DNA of 36,228 nucleotides from assembly GCA_030066795.1 (NCBI GenBank), contig JASJAW010000035.1, positions 1 through 36,228 on the forward strand, written 5' to 3'. Shown here piece by piece: positions 1 through 13,055 of the stretch. Under the pieces are notes generated by a model. It ran no database searches. It saw only the letters and a list, made by a program, of their open reading frames with translations, and had not been told where the DNA came from. This DNA comes from Dinoroseobacter sp. (GTDB lineage Bacteria; Pseudomonadota; Alphaproteobacteria; Rhodobacterales; Rhodobacteraceae). Numbering within the stretch: the stretch's first letter is position 1; every line of letters starts with the position of its first letter. The position numbers and the translations under genes are program-made.

Positions 1-48
1 GCGAAAGGAGGGGAACCCGGTGCAATTGGTCATATATGTAACTCATAT

Positions 49-115
49 TGACCTAAATTTTGCTTTATGGAGCTCACTCACCCTTTGGTCGCGCGAGATT
101 TTTCTATTTAGGTCA
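49..115. promoter_or_regulatory. Inverted repeat upstream of gltD
   Basis: The 10-base arm TGACCTAAAT (49-58) is repeated as its exact reverse complement ATTTAGGTCA (106-115), 47 bases apart, in the AT-rich leader of gltD. Two opposed copies at this spacing suggest paired binding sites for one regulator, possibly with looping. The left arm includes TTGACC (48-53), which could instead be a -35 element, but no good -10 lies 16-18 bases downstream. The regulator is unknown. Confidence 0.4.
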
Positions 116-180
116 GAATAAGTGACTTTTATTCTGATGAACTCCGCTTTATAGCGGGCGGACGCAAGTTGGAGGCGGAG

Positions 181-1620
181 ATGGCCAAGCAGCCGATGCT
201 CAAATTCGTGACCGTGGAACAGGCGACGCCGGAAAAGCGCCCGCCAAGTCTGCGCAAGGAAGATTTCAATGAGATCTACGCCGAGTATGCGACTGAGAAA
301 GCGGCGGAGCAGGCGGGGCGCTGCAGCCAGTGCGGCGTGCCTTATTGTCAGAGCCATTGCCCATTGCACAACAATATCCCCGATTGGCTGAAATTGACTG
401 CGGAAGGCCGCCTAAAGGAAGCGTATGAAATCAGCCAAGCGACGAATACGTTCCCTGAGATTTGCGGTCGTATCTGCCCGCAGGACCGTTTGTGCGAAGG
501 CAACTGCGTGATCGAACAATCGGGCCACGGCACCGTCACAATCGGCTCGGTGGAGAAGTACATCACTGACACAGCTTGGGAAGAAGGCTGGGTACAACCC
601 ATTACACCCCATACTGAGCGTGAGGAAAGCGTTGGTATCATCGGAGCAGGCCCTGGCGGCCTCGCGGCAGCGGATATGCTTCGTCGTCAGGGCGTGCAAG
701 TTACCGTATACGATCGCTACGACCGGGCGGGGGGTCTTCTCACATATGGCATCCCCGGCTTCAAACTGGAAAAAGACGTGGTCATGCGCCGCAACGAGCA
801 GCTTGAAAAGGGCGGTGTCGATTTTGTTCTGAACTGCGATGTAGGCACCGACATCTCTTTCCAGAAAATTCAGGAAAAACACGACGCAGTACTGATTGCT
901 ACCGGTGTTTATAAGTCCCGCGATCTGGGCGGACCCGGCGCCGGTCTTTCCGGGATCGAGCGTGCGATCGACTACCTGACTGCGTCGAACCGAAAGAGCT
1001 TTGGCGACGCAGTGCCGGAATTTGACAGCGGTGAACTGAACGCCGAAGGCAAGCGTGTGGTGGTCATCGGCGGTGGTGATACGGCGATGGACTGCGTCCG
1101 CACGGCTGTCCGTCAGGGCGCGACAAGCGTGAAATGCCTTTACCGGCGTGATCGGGCAAATATGCCAGGTTCGCAGCGCGAGGTGGCAAATGCCGAGGAA
1201 GAAGGTGTTGAGTTCGTCTGGCTGACTGCGCCTAAAGGCTTCACCGGTGACGATGCGGTGAACGGTGTAATGGTGCAGAAGATGCGCCTTGGCGCTCCGG
1301 ACGCGACGGGTCGCCAATCGCCCGAAATTATTGAGGGCGCAGATTACGTCGAAGAGGCGGAATTGGTGATCAAGGCATTGGGGTTTGAGCCTGAATCCCT
1401 GCCCACCCTGTGGGGCGAAGAAGCCTTGGAAGTGACCCGCTGGGGCACGATCAAAGCCGATTTCCGCACACACGAAACGGCAATCCCGAATGTCTATGCA
1501 GTTGGCGATATTGTGCGGGGCGCATCGCTGGTGGTTTGGGCCATCCGCGACGGCCGCGAAGCCGCAGAAGCCATTCTGGAGCGCTTCAACGCGAAAGCCT
1601 CTGCCGTCGCAGCGGAATGA
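181..1620 (+). CDS. gltD: Glutamate synthase (NADPH) small subunit
   Basis: Small subunit of glutamate synthase. It takes electrons from NADPH through FAD and passes them via Fe-S clusters to the GltB subunit, which makes two glutamates from glutamine and 2-oxoglutarate in the cytoplasm. The 479-residue length fits the family (about 470). The N-terminal Fe-S domain has C48, C51, C56 and C60 and a second group C95, C99, C105 and C109. GAGPGGLAAA near residue 155 is the FAD Rossmann motif, and VVVIGGGDTAMDC near 300 is the NADPH-binding motif. I chose ATG at 181 because GGAGG lies 6 bases before it; an in-frame TTG at 169 has no ribosome site. It is the first gene of a run with the GFA gene and gltB. 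Confidence 0.96.
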   Translation: MAKQPMLKFVTVEQATPEKRPPSLRKEDFNEIYAEYATEKAAEQAGRCSQCGVPYCQSHCPLHNNIPDWLKLTAEGRLKEAYEISQATNTFPEICGRICPQDRLCEGNCVIEQSGHGTVTIGSVEKYITDTAWEEGWVQPITPHTEREESVGIIGAGPGGLAAADMLRRQGVQVTVYDRYDRAGGLLTYGIPGFKLEKDVVMRRNEQLEKGGVDFVLNCDVGTDISFQKIQEKHDAVLIATGVYKSRDLGGPGAGLSGIERAIDYLTASNRKSFGDAVPEFDSGELNAEGKRVVVIGGGDTAMDCVRTAVRQGATSVKCLYRRDRANMPGSQREVANAEEEGVEFVWLTAPKGFTGDDAVNGVMVQKMRLGAPDATGRQSPEIIEGADYVEEAELVIKALGFEPESLPTLWGEEALEVTRWGTIKADFRTHETAIPNVYAVGDIVRGASLVVWAIRDGREAAEAILERFNAKASAVAAE

Positions 1621-1728
1621 TCCTCTGCTGTTAAGACCCTGAGACTCTAGGGCCATGCACGCAGAATGCGTGGTTCCTCTGCAACCACGGAACGCGGCGC
1701 AAGCCCTTCCCCGCCAGGAGCGCGAGAA

Positions 1729-2192
1729 ATGACCGGAGCACAAACCGCAGTCCCCGCGATGACCGGCGGGTGTTTGTGCGGCGCAGTACGCTACAAACTC
1801 ACCACGCCACCCAAGGGGATCGGCGCCTGCCATTGCGGCATGTGTCGCAAATTCTCCGGCGGTATTGAACTTGGCATTGAGGTGCCCGCCGAGGGGGTCG
1901 AGTTCATCGCGGATGACAGTTTGCGTATTTTCAGCTCGTCCGACTGGGCGGAGCGCGGGTTCTGTTCAATCTGCGGAAGCTCGCTGTTCTGGCGGCTGAC
2001 CGCACCGGGGCCAATGCACGGGCTTTTTTCCCTGAGCGCCGGGTCGCTTGACAGCCTCGAGGGACTGGCGCTGACCCAGGAAGTTTACATCGACATGAAA
2101 CCGGCGGGCTACGCCCTGGCCGGAGAGCATAAACGCCTGACCGAGGCCGATATAATGGCAATGGTTGCGGCTGCCGAAAAAGGAGAGACCCA

Positions 2193-2196
<4 letters not shown>
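1729..2196 (+). CDS. GFA-family zinc protein (glutathione-dependent formaldehyde-activating-like)
   Basis: Member of the GFA / CENP-V family of small zinc proteins. One founding member was proposed to catalyse formation of S-hydroxymethylglutathione; most members have no proven substrate. The 155-residue protein shows GGCLCGAVRY (C15, C17), then ACHCGMCRKFSGG (C34, C36, C39) and a later FCSICGSSLFWR, the two zinc-ligand groups of the fold. ATG 1729 is preceded by CAGGAG with good spacing; an ATG at 1666 would add 21 residues of low-quality sequence. Its stop overlaps the gltB start (ATGA at 2193-2196), so the two are translationally coupled. Its reason for being between gltD and gltB is unknown. 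Confidence 0.85.
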
Positions 2197-6731
<4,535 letters not shown>

Positions 6732-6753
6732 TGCCAAACAGCTTCAAACAAGG

Positions 6754-6780
6754 AAAAACCGCCCTTCTGGGCGGTTTTTT
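6754..6780 (+). terminator. Rho-independent terminator after gltB
   Basis: Perfect 6-bp stem CCGCCC (6759-6764) / GGGCGG (6769-6774) with a TTCT loop, an upstream A run and a downstream run of six T. The A/T runs extend the stem, so it could act on both strands. It ends the gltD-gltB transcript 23 bases after the gltB stop. Confidence 0.93.
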
Positions 6781-6855
6781 GTTTTCGAGAGCACGATCAC
6801 TAGATCGCGCCTAAAGCGCCTGATAGAACGCCTGTAAAACAAAGGGCACGAGCAG

Positions 6856-7593
6856 GTGGCCACAAAGAAGAAAACAACTAGGAAACGCGCGGCGTCTAAG
6901 AAGGCAGCGACAGGGTTCGACGCCTGGGTCAGGCGTGTCCGGCGCTGGGCGTTGCGGGCTGCCCTTCTAGTGATGGCGTTTTTCGTAGCCTGGATCGCGC
7001 TTTACTCCGTCGTGCCGGTCTTCGCGACGCCTTACATGGTTGCGGAGCGCGTGCGGTATGGTCCGCTAGAGAAAGACTGGGTTTCCATAGAGGAGATCGC
7101 TCCGGTCATGCCCCGTTCGATCGTCGCAGCCGAAGACGCCAATTTCTGCACCCACTGGGGCTTCGATATGTCCGCCATACGCGATGCGATCGCCGATGGT
7201 GCAACGCGCGGCGGTTCGACCATCTCCCAGCAAGTGACGAAGAACGCCTTTCTCTGGCAGGGCCGCTCCTGGCCGCGCAAGGCACTGGAGGCGGGGCTGA
7301 CGCCTGTTGTGGAGCTTGTGTGGTCCAAAAAACGTATCCTTGAGGTCTATCTGAACGTCGCCGAATTTGACGCCGGTGTTTTCGGAGTGGAGGCCGCGGC
7401 ACAGCATTACTATGGAACATCAGCGGCCGCACTTGATCCCGGACAGGCTGCACGTCTTGCCGTTTTGCTCCCTAACCCCAAAGCGCGGGCGCCGGATAAT
7501 CTGAGCGTGGGTTTGCAGCAACATGCGGCTCGGATCGCAGATGGAGCGGAAACCATCCGCCGAGACGGACGCTCTGCCTGTTTCGAGGATTGA
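6856..7593 (+). CDS. mtgA: Monofunctional biosynthetic peptidoglycan transglycosylase
   Basis: GT51 glycosyltransferase that polymerises lipid II into glycan strands on the periplasmic side of the inner membrane. The 245-residue protein has a very basic N-terminus, one membrane anchor at about residues 32-58, then the catalytic domain. IVAAEDANFCTHWGFD holds the catalytic Glu93, and RGGSTISQQVTKN is the second conserved GT51 motif. There is no transpeptidase domain, which separates it from class A PBPs. The start is GTG at 6856; the ribosome site is weak (GAGCAG directly upstream). It follows the gltB terminator, so it should have its own promoter in 6787-6855, which I cannot identify. Confidence 0.93.
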   Translation: MATKKKTTRKRAASKKAATGFDAWVRRVRRWALRAALLVMAFFVAWIALYSVVPVFATPYMVAERVRYGPLEKDWVSIEEIAPVMPRSIVAAEDANFCTHWGFDMSAIRDAIADGATRGGSTISQQVTKNAFLWQGRSWPRKALEAGLTPVVELVWSKKRILEVYLNVAEFDAGVFGVEAAAQHYYGTSAAALDPGQAARLAVLLPNPKARAPDNLSVGLQQHAARIADGAETIRRDGRSACFED

Positions 7594-7652
7594 ATGCACG
7601 TCTCACGGGGTGCACATTACTGCGCAAATCAGATGGTGAGGCAGATTAACAG

Positions 7653-8318
7653 ATGAACCGACTTTATCACGTTCCGCTTTCTCCCTTCTGTCGAAAAGTG
7701 CGGCTGGTGATGGCGGAGAAAAAGATCGAGGTCGATCTGGTGGAGGAGAAATACTGGGAACCCTCCACGGACTTTCTGCGCCGCAATCCGGCGGGCAAGG
7801 TGCCAGTTCTGAAGATGGGGGGTAAGTACCTCTCGGAGAGCAGCGCCATCTGCGAATACCTTGAAGAAACGTACCCCAAGCCCGCTTTGCTGCCGACCAA
7901 ACCCGAAGACCGGTTCGAAGCCCGGCGTCTTGCGGCGTGGTTCGACGACAAGTTCTTCAATGAGGTGACCCGCAATCTCCTTTACGAGCGGGTCAACCGC
8001 AAGATCATGGGGACCGGCTATCCCGAAAGCCGCGCTATCAAAACCGGCGCCCAGAAAATCAAGTACCACATCGATTACATGGCCTGGCTGCTGGATCAGC
8101 GGCGCTGGTTGGCTGGCGATCAAATGACCATCGCAGATTTCGCGGCAGCGGCGCATTTCTCCTGTCTAGACTATATTCGTGACGTGGATTGGAACCGCTC
8201 GGCCGTGGTGAAAGACTGGTATGCCAAGATTAAATCGCGGCCTGCTTTCAGGTCGATCCTCGCCGATCAGATTCCTGGGTTTATTCAGCCGCCGCATTAC
8301 GCGGATCTGGATTTTTGA
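7653..8318 (+). CDS. Glutathione S-transferase family protein
   Basis: Soluble thioredoxin-fold transferase that would conjugate glutathione to electrophiles or act as a thiol reductase; the substrate is not evident. The N-terminal GST domain begins [18 protein letters not shown], with a Cys in the usual active-site region. It continues with NPAGKVPVL (the cis-Pro region) and [15 protein letters not shown] (the glutathione gamma-glutamyl contact region). A helical C-terminal domain contains the N-capping box-like [17 protein letters not shown]. The 221-residue length is normal. Its stop overlaps the start codon of queG (8315-8318), so the two are probably co-translated, though no functional link is obvious. 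Confidence 0.88.
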   Translation: MNRLYHVPLSPFCRKVRLVMAEKKIEVDLVEEKYWEPSTDFLRRNPAGKVPVLKMGGKYLSESSAICEYLEETYPKPALLPTKPEDRFEARRLAAWFDDKFFNEVTRNLLYERVNRKIMGTGYPESRAIKTGAQKIKYHIDYMAWLLDQRRWLAGDQMTIADFAAAAHFSCLDYIRDVDWNRSAVVKDWYAKIKSRPAFRSILADQIPGFIQPPHYADLDF

Positions 8319-9346
8319 GTGCCGAGCTCAAAGCGGAGTTAAAGACAGAAGCGGAGACGCTGGGGCTTGTGGGCTTTGGCGTGTGTCGGCCGGACGCAAT
8401 CCCTGACGCGCCTGCCCAGTTGGCGGCTTTTGTCGCGGCCCGCCGCCATGGACAAATGGCTTGGCTGGCGGAACGCATGATTTGGCGCGGTAGTCCTGAA
8501 GCCCTGTGGCCGGAGGCCCGCTCTGTGGTCATGCTGGCCGAAAGTTATGCGCCCGAGCATAATCCGCTGGAGGTTCTGGATTGCCGCGACCGTGCAGCGA
8601 TAAGCGTTTATGCGCAGAACCGCGACTACCACGATGTTCTGAAGAAGAAACTCAAACGGTTGGGCCGCTGGCTGATCCACAAAGCAGGCGGTGAGATCAA
8701 AGTGTTTGTCGATACCGCGCCGGTGATGGAGAAACCGCTGGCGCAGGCTGCGGGTCTTGGTTGGCAGGGCAAACACACTAACCTGCTCGGCCGCGATTTC
8801 GGTAACTGGGTGTTTCTAGGTGCCTTGTTCACGACGCTCGATCTGCCTGCCGATGCCCCGGCGGTTGACCATTGCGGGTCCTGTCGATCTTGCCTCGATG
8901 TCTGCCCGACAGATGCGTTTCCTGCGCCTTATCAACTCGACGCGCGTCGCTGCATTTCGTACCTGACGATCGAACATAAAGGACCGATTGACGATGAGTT
9001 GCGCGCAGGGCTCGGCAACCGGATCTATGGCTGCGATGATTGCCTGGCGGTCTGTCCCTGGAACAAGTTCGCGGTTGAGGCGCGAGAAGTGAAGTATCAC
9101 GCCCGCGATGAACTAAGCGCACCAAAACTGGCGGAGCTTGCAGCGCTTGATGACGGTGGGTTTCGCCAGAAATTCTCGGGCTCTCCGATCAAGCGGATCG
9201 GGCGGAACAGGTTTGTGCGCAATGTCTGTTACGCAATTGGTAACTCGCACGATCAAGCCCTGCGACCCGTGGTCTCGGCCCTCACTGCCGACGAGGACCC
9301 TGTGGTCGCGGATGCTGCGCGCTGGGCAGTCGCACAGCTGCCCTGA
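8315..9346 (+). CDS. queG: Epoxyqueuosine reductase
   Basis: Last enzyme of queuosine biosynthesis. It reduces epoxyqueuosine in the tRNA wobble position to queuosine using cobalamin and two 4Fe-4S clusters. Seen in the 343 residues: [13 protein letters not shown] with Asp133 in the catalytic position, [16 protein letters not shown] (C187, C190, C193, C197) and [15 protein letters not shown] (C240, C243, C247) for the two clusters, with C213 completing the set. The C-terminus resembles a HEAT-like repeat ([17 protein letters not shown]). The start is TTG at 8315 within the GST stop (TTGA); no in-frame ATG lies nearby, so this rare start is likely real. Confidence 0.94.
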   Translation: MSAELKAELKTEAETLGLVGFGVCRPDAIPDAPAQLAAFVAARRHGQMAWLAERMIWRGSPEALWPEARSVVMLAESYAPEHNPLEVLDCRDRAAISVYAQNRDYHDVLKKKLKRLGRWLIHKAGGEIKVFVDTAPVMEKPLAQAAGLGWQGKHTNLLGRDFGNWVFLGALFTTLDLPADAPAVDHCGSCRSCLDVCPTDAFPAPYQLDARRCISYLTIEHKGPIDDELRAGLGNRIYGCDDCLAVCPWNKFAVEAREVKYHARDELSAPKLAELAALDDGGFRQKFSGSPIKRIGRNRFVRNVCYAIGNSHDQALRPVVSALTADEDPVVADAARWAVAQLP

Positions 9347-9352
9347 CGGCTC

Positions 9353-10783
9353 CTAGTTCAGAAGTGGTTTGGCATTTTTAGCGTGGCGCGCAACCAGATG
9401 CTTTTGGTGTTTACCTGACGGAATTGGCCGCGCTGGTGAAGGCTTTTGACACGCCTGACCGAGCTCCGGGAACAGTATTTCGATCTCGGCGCGAGCCTCT
9501 GCGTTAAGGCAGCGCAAGGCCTCAGCTCCGGTCAACAAACTCTCCGTCGGTGTGTCTTCCGCCAGGATGACCTCATGTTCATCAAACAGCAGATGGATGT
9601 ACTCGACAGTCTCGACAGTCGGGTCAACGAAGATTCCCGGCAGTTCCGTCAGCTTGATTGCAGCAACCAGCACTTCCGGGGTTCCAAACATGCGTTCGGC
9701 GATCTTCGAGCGCACAAGCATCCTGTGCTGGCGTGATACCAACAGATCGCGCGTGGGCAGGTCGTCGCCCAGCGCGCCCTGCGAGATCCGAACCGGGCGC
9801 AAGCCCTCTGTGCGCGCGAGGTCGGTCGCGTTCAAGGCGCGGCGCCCAATCCACCTGATTTCGCGCGCTGCGCCACCGGCGGTGAGCACAACATCCCCAA
9901 CTGACAGATCTTCGATCGGGCAATCTCCGCACGGAGTAGAAATGCGGGTGCCCTTTGTGAGGCAGGGGATCGGCCCTTCTTCGAACGCCACAACCCCAAC
10001 GACTTCGGTGGTGTGGTTCGTCTCGGAGTCGTTAGATTGCTCTTCGCGAATGAAGACGCCCACATTGCTGTTTGACTGCCCGTCTATGGCAACCGTTGCG
10101 GTGTCGGGGCCGTCCAGTGTTTGCGTCTCCGCCAACACGACGCTGCTTGTAAACGTCGCGTCGAGGTCGAGCGTGCTGGTGATATGGGTCACCGAGTTCG
10201 AAGAATTGTTGGCCGTACCGCTGGTGCCGTTCCCTCCGGATTGGAATGCGATCCACCCGATGGTTTCGGTGCTGTGAACGCTGTCGAGGGCTTCCTCTTC
10301 CTGAAGAGTCAGGTTGAAGCCGCTTGCCGTGACATTCCATGGGTCGCTGTCGACCGTGGTCGTGTCGTTGTTGGACATAATCGACGTAAGTACCACCGGC
10401 GGGTCGGTAAACCCGGCGCTGAAGGTTTCGGTCGTGCCGGTGTTGCGGGCGGTACTGAAAACCTCGGTCGTGCCCGCTTCGATAATCCTGCCGTCGGGCA
10501 GGGTGTGCACGCCTTCTTCAATGGCGAGCCAGTTGATGGTCTCGGTTGCGGGATGTGGCCCGTCCAAATACTCCCATTCCTCAATAATGAAGGTGAAGGA
10601 AGTGGTGTTGCCCTCGCTGTCGAGTGTCTGGCCGATCAGGCGGATATTGTAAGGGTCTCCCCCATTGCTTGTTCCGGTGAAAGCAAAAACCGGATTGGTC
10701 AAGGGCTCCGACAGGGTAACCGTGATCGGATCGTTCGCGCCCGGCGAGGATGTGGTTATCTTTCCTGCTTCACCGATTGCCAT
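9353..10783 (-). CDS. Hint-domain protein with three N-terminal repeats
   Basis: Protein of 476 residues ending in a Hedgehog/intein (Hint_2-like) autoprocessing domain. The domain starts at Cys274 in PCLTKGTRISTP, continues IEDLSVGDVVLTAGG, and has LVSRQHRMLV with His353 in the conserved His position. Before it lie three degenerate repeats at about residues 32-91, 129-184 and 214-270. Each runs from a VVL/VFA strand to an acidic turn and ends in ETIxWxAxEEG or a close variant. The repeats are rich in Asn, Thr, Ser and Asp and poor in Lys, typical of secreted or surface proteins. There is no N-terminal signal peptide, so a type I export route is possible. Hint proteins of this layout are common in Rhodobacteraceae; function is unproven. 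It is convergent with queG, 6 bases away. Confidence 0.85.
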   Translation of the reverse strand: MAIGEAGKITTSSPGANDPITVTLSEPLTNPVFAFTGTSNGGDPYNIRLIGQTLDSEGNTTSFTFIIEEWEYLDGPHPATETINWLAIEEGVHTLPDGRIIEAGTTEVFSTARNTGTTETFSAGFTDPPVVLTSIMSNNDTTTVDSDPWNVTASGFNLTLQEEEALDSVHSTETIGWIAFQSGGNGTSGTANNSSNSVTHITSTLDLDATFTSSVVLAETQTLDGPDTATVAIDGQSNSNVGVFIREEQSNDSETNHTTEVVGVVAFEEGPIPCLTKGTRISTPCGDCPIEDLSVGDVVLTAGGAAREIRWIGRRALNATDLARTEGLRPVRISQGALGDDLPTRDLLVSRQHRMLVRSKIAERMFGTPEVLVAAIKLTELPGIFVDPTVETVEYIHLLFDEHEVILAEDTPTESLLTGAEALRCLNAEARAEIEILFPELGQACQKPSPARPIPSGKHQKHLVARHAKNAKPLLN

Positions 10784-10961
10784 GGCTTGCCGTGTGGGAC
10801 GCTGTGTCCAGATCCCTATTCTTGACCGGGTTGAGGGCCGGTCCGCTTTGTCCTTGCATGCGCAGCGGGTGCTGGCTTTTGTGGCTCCCAGAGTTACACG
10901 AAATCAGGCAGCCTGACTACGCTGGATACACCCGGCGATAAGGCGTTGAGGTGCACCGGAA

Positions 10962-11861
10962 ATGGAAGAAAGAATTATCAGTGTCCCAGAGCCGCCGTTC
11001 TCGCCTTTTACCAGCGAAGGTCCCCTCCGCTTGCCCGGGCTTTCCCCGCTCAAGGACCAAAGTTGGATTACCAGCTTACCAGATCTACCGGCGCAACTTT
11101 CGTTTCGAGCGCATCTGATCGAGACGCGGCGGGACGAGGTGATCGGATCGCTTCCAGAGGCCCATCGCGCAACACAAGAGTTGCTGGAGACATGCGTAGA
11201 GCATCTGGTGTCACAGGACGGCTGGGACGTCGGGGCAAACGCAGTGCGATGCCCCGGCGGCGCCAAGGTTCCGCTGAACAGTATTGATCCGCTCGCCACG
11301 CTTGGTCGGCTGGTGTCGGAAGATTTCTGCATCCTCCAGAAGACCGCTCACACAACGGAATATCGATTGACGGCCGCCGTGCTGTGTTTTCCGGCCTACT
11401 GGCGACTGGCTGACAAACTGGGACAACCCCTGACGGGCATTCACGCGCCGGTTCCGGTGTATCAAGATGATCTTGCGCGCCGTGTGAACCGCGTGTTCGA
11501 AGCCTTACGACCCGAAAATCCGGTGATGCGCTACAATTGGGGACTGGCGCCGATTGCGGACCTCCACACGCCGCCACAGGCGAAAGCAACCTGGCCAGAG
11601 ATAAAGCAAAGCACGCCGCTTTTTCTGCGTACTGAACGTCAGACCCTACGCCGTTTGTCCGGCTCTGACGCGGTTGTTTTTGGTATTCGCTCCAGCGTGT
11701 CGCCGCTTTCTGGTCTATCGCCCAAAGGGGCAAGGGCTATGCTGGAAGCCCTCGACGCGCAAAGCGTTGAGATGGCGGATTACAAGGGCGGAGCGGCCCT
11801 TTTCGCAGTTGCGCGGGCACAGCTTAAAATGCGGGCGCGCGATGCGGCTGATCCGAGTTGA
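10962..11861 (+). CDS. Haem-dependent oxidative N-demethylase-like protein (DUF3445)
   Basis: Resembles the DUF3445 family, whose characterised member is a subunit of a haem-dependent dimethylamine/N-demethylase that uses a PAS-like fold to bind haem. The 299-residue protein contains VSEDFCIL, LCFPAYWRLADKLGQPLTGIHAPVPVY, NWGLAPIADLHTP and LFLRTERQTLRRL, all recognised family blocks. SD-like TGAGGT (10948-10953) precedes the ATG. No partner subunits (flavin or tetrahydrofolate-binding proteins) lie nearby, so it probably acts alone or with distant genes, and the substrate is unknown. It is divergent from the Hint gene, with 178 bases between them in which I see no clear site. Confidence 0.82.
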   Translation: MEERIISVPEPPFSPFTSEGPLRLPGLSPLKDQSWITSLPDLPAQLSFRAHLIETRRDEVIGSLPEAHRATQELLETCVEHLVSQDGWDVGANAVRCPGGAKVPLNSIDPLATLGRLVSEDFCILQKTAHTTEYRLTAAVLCFPAYWRLADKLGQPLTGIHAPVPVYQDDLARRVNRVFEALRPENPVMRYNWGLAPIADLHTPPQAKATWPEIKQSTPLFLRTERQTLRRLSGSDAVVFGIRSSVSPLSGLSPKGARAMLEALDAQSVEMADYKGGAALFAVARAQLKMRARDAADPS

Positions 11862-11928
11862 ACGGCGAGCCTAGGCGCTTGGTCGAACTTGTGATACGGT
11901 CAGGTCCCGTTCATGGAAGGAGGAGCCC

Positions 11929-12111
11929 ATGAAACACGTGACTGACACAGACCACCCGCGGCAGACCCCGATGCGCATGGCGCGTTACACCGCACAGGAA
12001 CGGCGGGAAGAACCGCATCCGAACAGTAAGGCACTGCACCAGCGTCCGCGCTCGGTCAAAGCCAGTCAGGTACCTCAATACTTGCGGATCGATCGCGGAA
12101 TCGAAGCCTAG
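11929..12111 (+). CDS. Small basic protein of unknown function
   Basis: A 60-residue protein that I do not recognise. It is unusually polar, rich in Arg, His, Pro and Gln, with no hydrophobic segment and no cysteines, and is likely disordered or nucleic-acid binding. Support for its being real is translational: AAGGAGGAG (11917-11925) sits 3-5 bases before the ATG and is the strongest ribosome site in the window. It lies between the DUF3445 gene and an exporter, 67 bases after the former. Confidence 0.6.
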   Translation: MKHVTDTDHPRQTPMRMARYTAQERREEPHPNSKALHQRPRSVKASQVPQYLRIDRGIEA

Positions 12112-12143
12112 TCACCCGAACCCAATTGGGGTAGGCGCGGGGC

Positions 12144-13052
12144 ATGGTTTCGCTCCGCGCCATCCTGCTCAAACTTTGCGCCGTGACCCTGTTTCTGGTC
12201 ATGGCTTCGCTGATCAAGGCGGCCTCTGAAACGGTTCCGCCAGGCCAGACGGTATTCTTCAGGTCTTTTTTTGCATTCCCGATTCTGATCGGCTGGCTCG
12301 CGATGCGAGGACAGCTTCGCACCGGATTTCAGGTCTCGCGCCCCAGCGCGCACGTCCTGCGCGGGGTTATCGGCACAGGAGCGATGGCGTTCAGTTTTGC
12401 GGGACTTGGCCTGCTGCCCTTGCCGGAAGTTACAGCAATTCGTTTTGCCGGCCCCTTATTCATCGTGGTGTTTGCCGCGCTTTTGTTAGGGGAACGGGTC
12501 CGGCTATTCCGTTCCACTGCGGTATTGGTCGGGTTCGCAGGCGTACTGATCGTGATGTATCCGCGATTGTCCGGCGGCGCAGCTTGGGCGATGGATGGCG
12601 CCGCCCTTGGCGCGATTTATTGCCTGATCGGCGCGGCGCTCGCGGCCCTGGCCCATGTCCAGATTCGTAACATGACCAAGACCGAACAAACGAGCGCGAT
12701 CGTCTTCTGGTTTACCATCACTTCGATGAGCTTGTCGCTGCTTACCATTCCTTTTGGGTGGGTGAAGCCGGACTGGTCCGTGGCCTTGATGCTTGTATGT
12801 GCGGGGCTTTGCGGAGGAGCTGGGCAAATTCTGATGACAACGGCGTATTCCAAGGCAGATGTCTCCTTGCTTGCCCCGTTTGACTACGCTTCGATCGTTA
12901 TGGCGATCGCCGTCGGATATTTCGTGTTTGATGAGGTGCCAACAGGGAACATGATCCTGGGCGCAGCAATTGTGACGGCTGCTGGCGGTGCAATCATATG
13001 GCGTGAACGACAGCTGGCCTTGAAGACCCGCGCGCGCCAGCCCGAGGCTTGA
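12144..13052 (+). CDS. EamA/DMT-family transporter
   Basis: Inner-membrane drug/metabolite transporter-superfamily protein, probably an exporter of amino acids or related metabolites; the substrate is unknown. In 302 residues I count about ten hydrophobic segments arranged as two EamA repeats. The first is approximately residues 5-135 (ending LVGFAGVLIVMYP) and the second approximately 150-290 (FDEVPTGNMILGAAIVTAAGG). The C-terminus is short and basic. It follows the small basic gene by 32 bases and is convergent with the DUF4198 gene, 3 bases away. Confidence 0.9.
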   Translation: MVSLRAILLKLCAVTLFLVMASLIKAASETVPPGQTVFFRSFFAFPILIGWLAMRGQLRTGFQVSRPSAHVLRGVIGTGAMAFSFAGLGLLPLPEVTAIRFAGPLFIVVFAALLLGERVRLFRSTAVLVGFAGVLIVMYPRLSGGAAWAMDGAALGAIYCLIGAALAALAHVQIRNMTKTEQTSAIVFWFTITSMSLSLLTIPFGWVKPDWSVALMLVCAGLCGGAGQILMTTAYSKADVSLLAPFDYASIVMAIAVGYFVFDEVPTGNMILGAAIVTAAGGAIIWRERQLALKTRARQPEA

Positions 13053-13055
13053 GCC

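Noticed and set aside
37..76. Sigma-70 promoter with TTGACC at 48-53 before gltD
   Set aside because: The expected -10 position (71-76) reads AGCTCA, so the element is better explained as part of the inverted repeat.
412..1833. 473-residue open frame on the minus strand opposite gltD
   Set aside because: It has no family motif and no ribosome site; gltD on the other strand is certain.
9353..10783. Intein inside a host gene
   Set aside because: The Hint domain is C-terminal with no following extein homologous to a host protein, so a Hedgehog-type autoprocessing layout fits better than protein splicing.
10824..10843. Small inverted repeat GACCGG/CCGGTC in the Hint-DUF3445 region
   Set aside because: Six-base GC-rich stems are frequent by chance in this sequence, and nothing places it as an operator.
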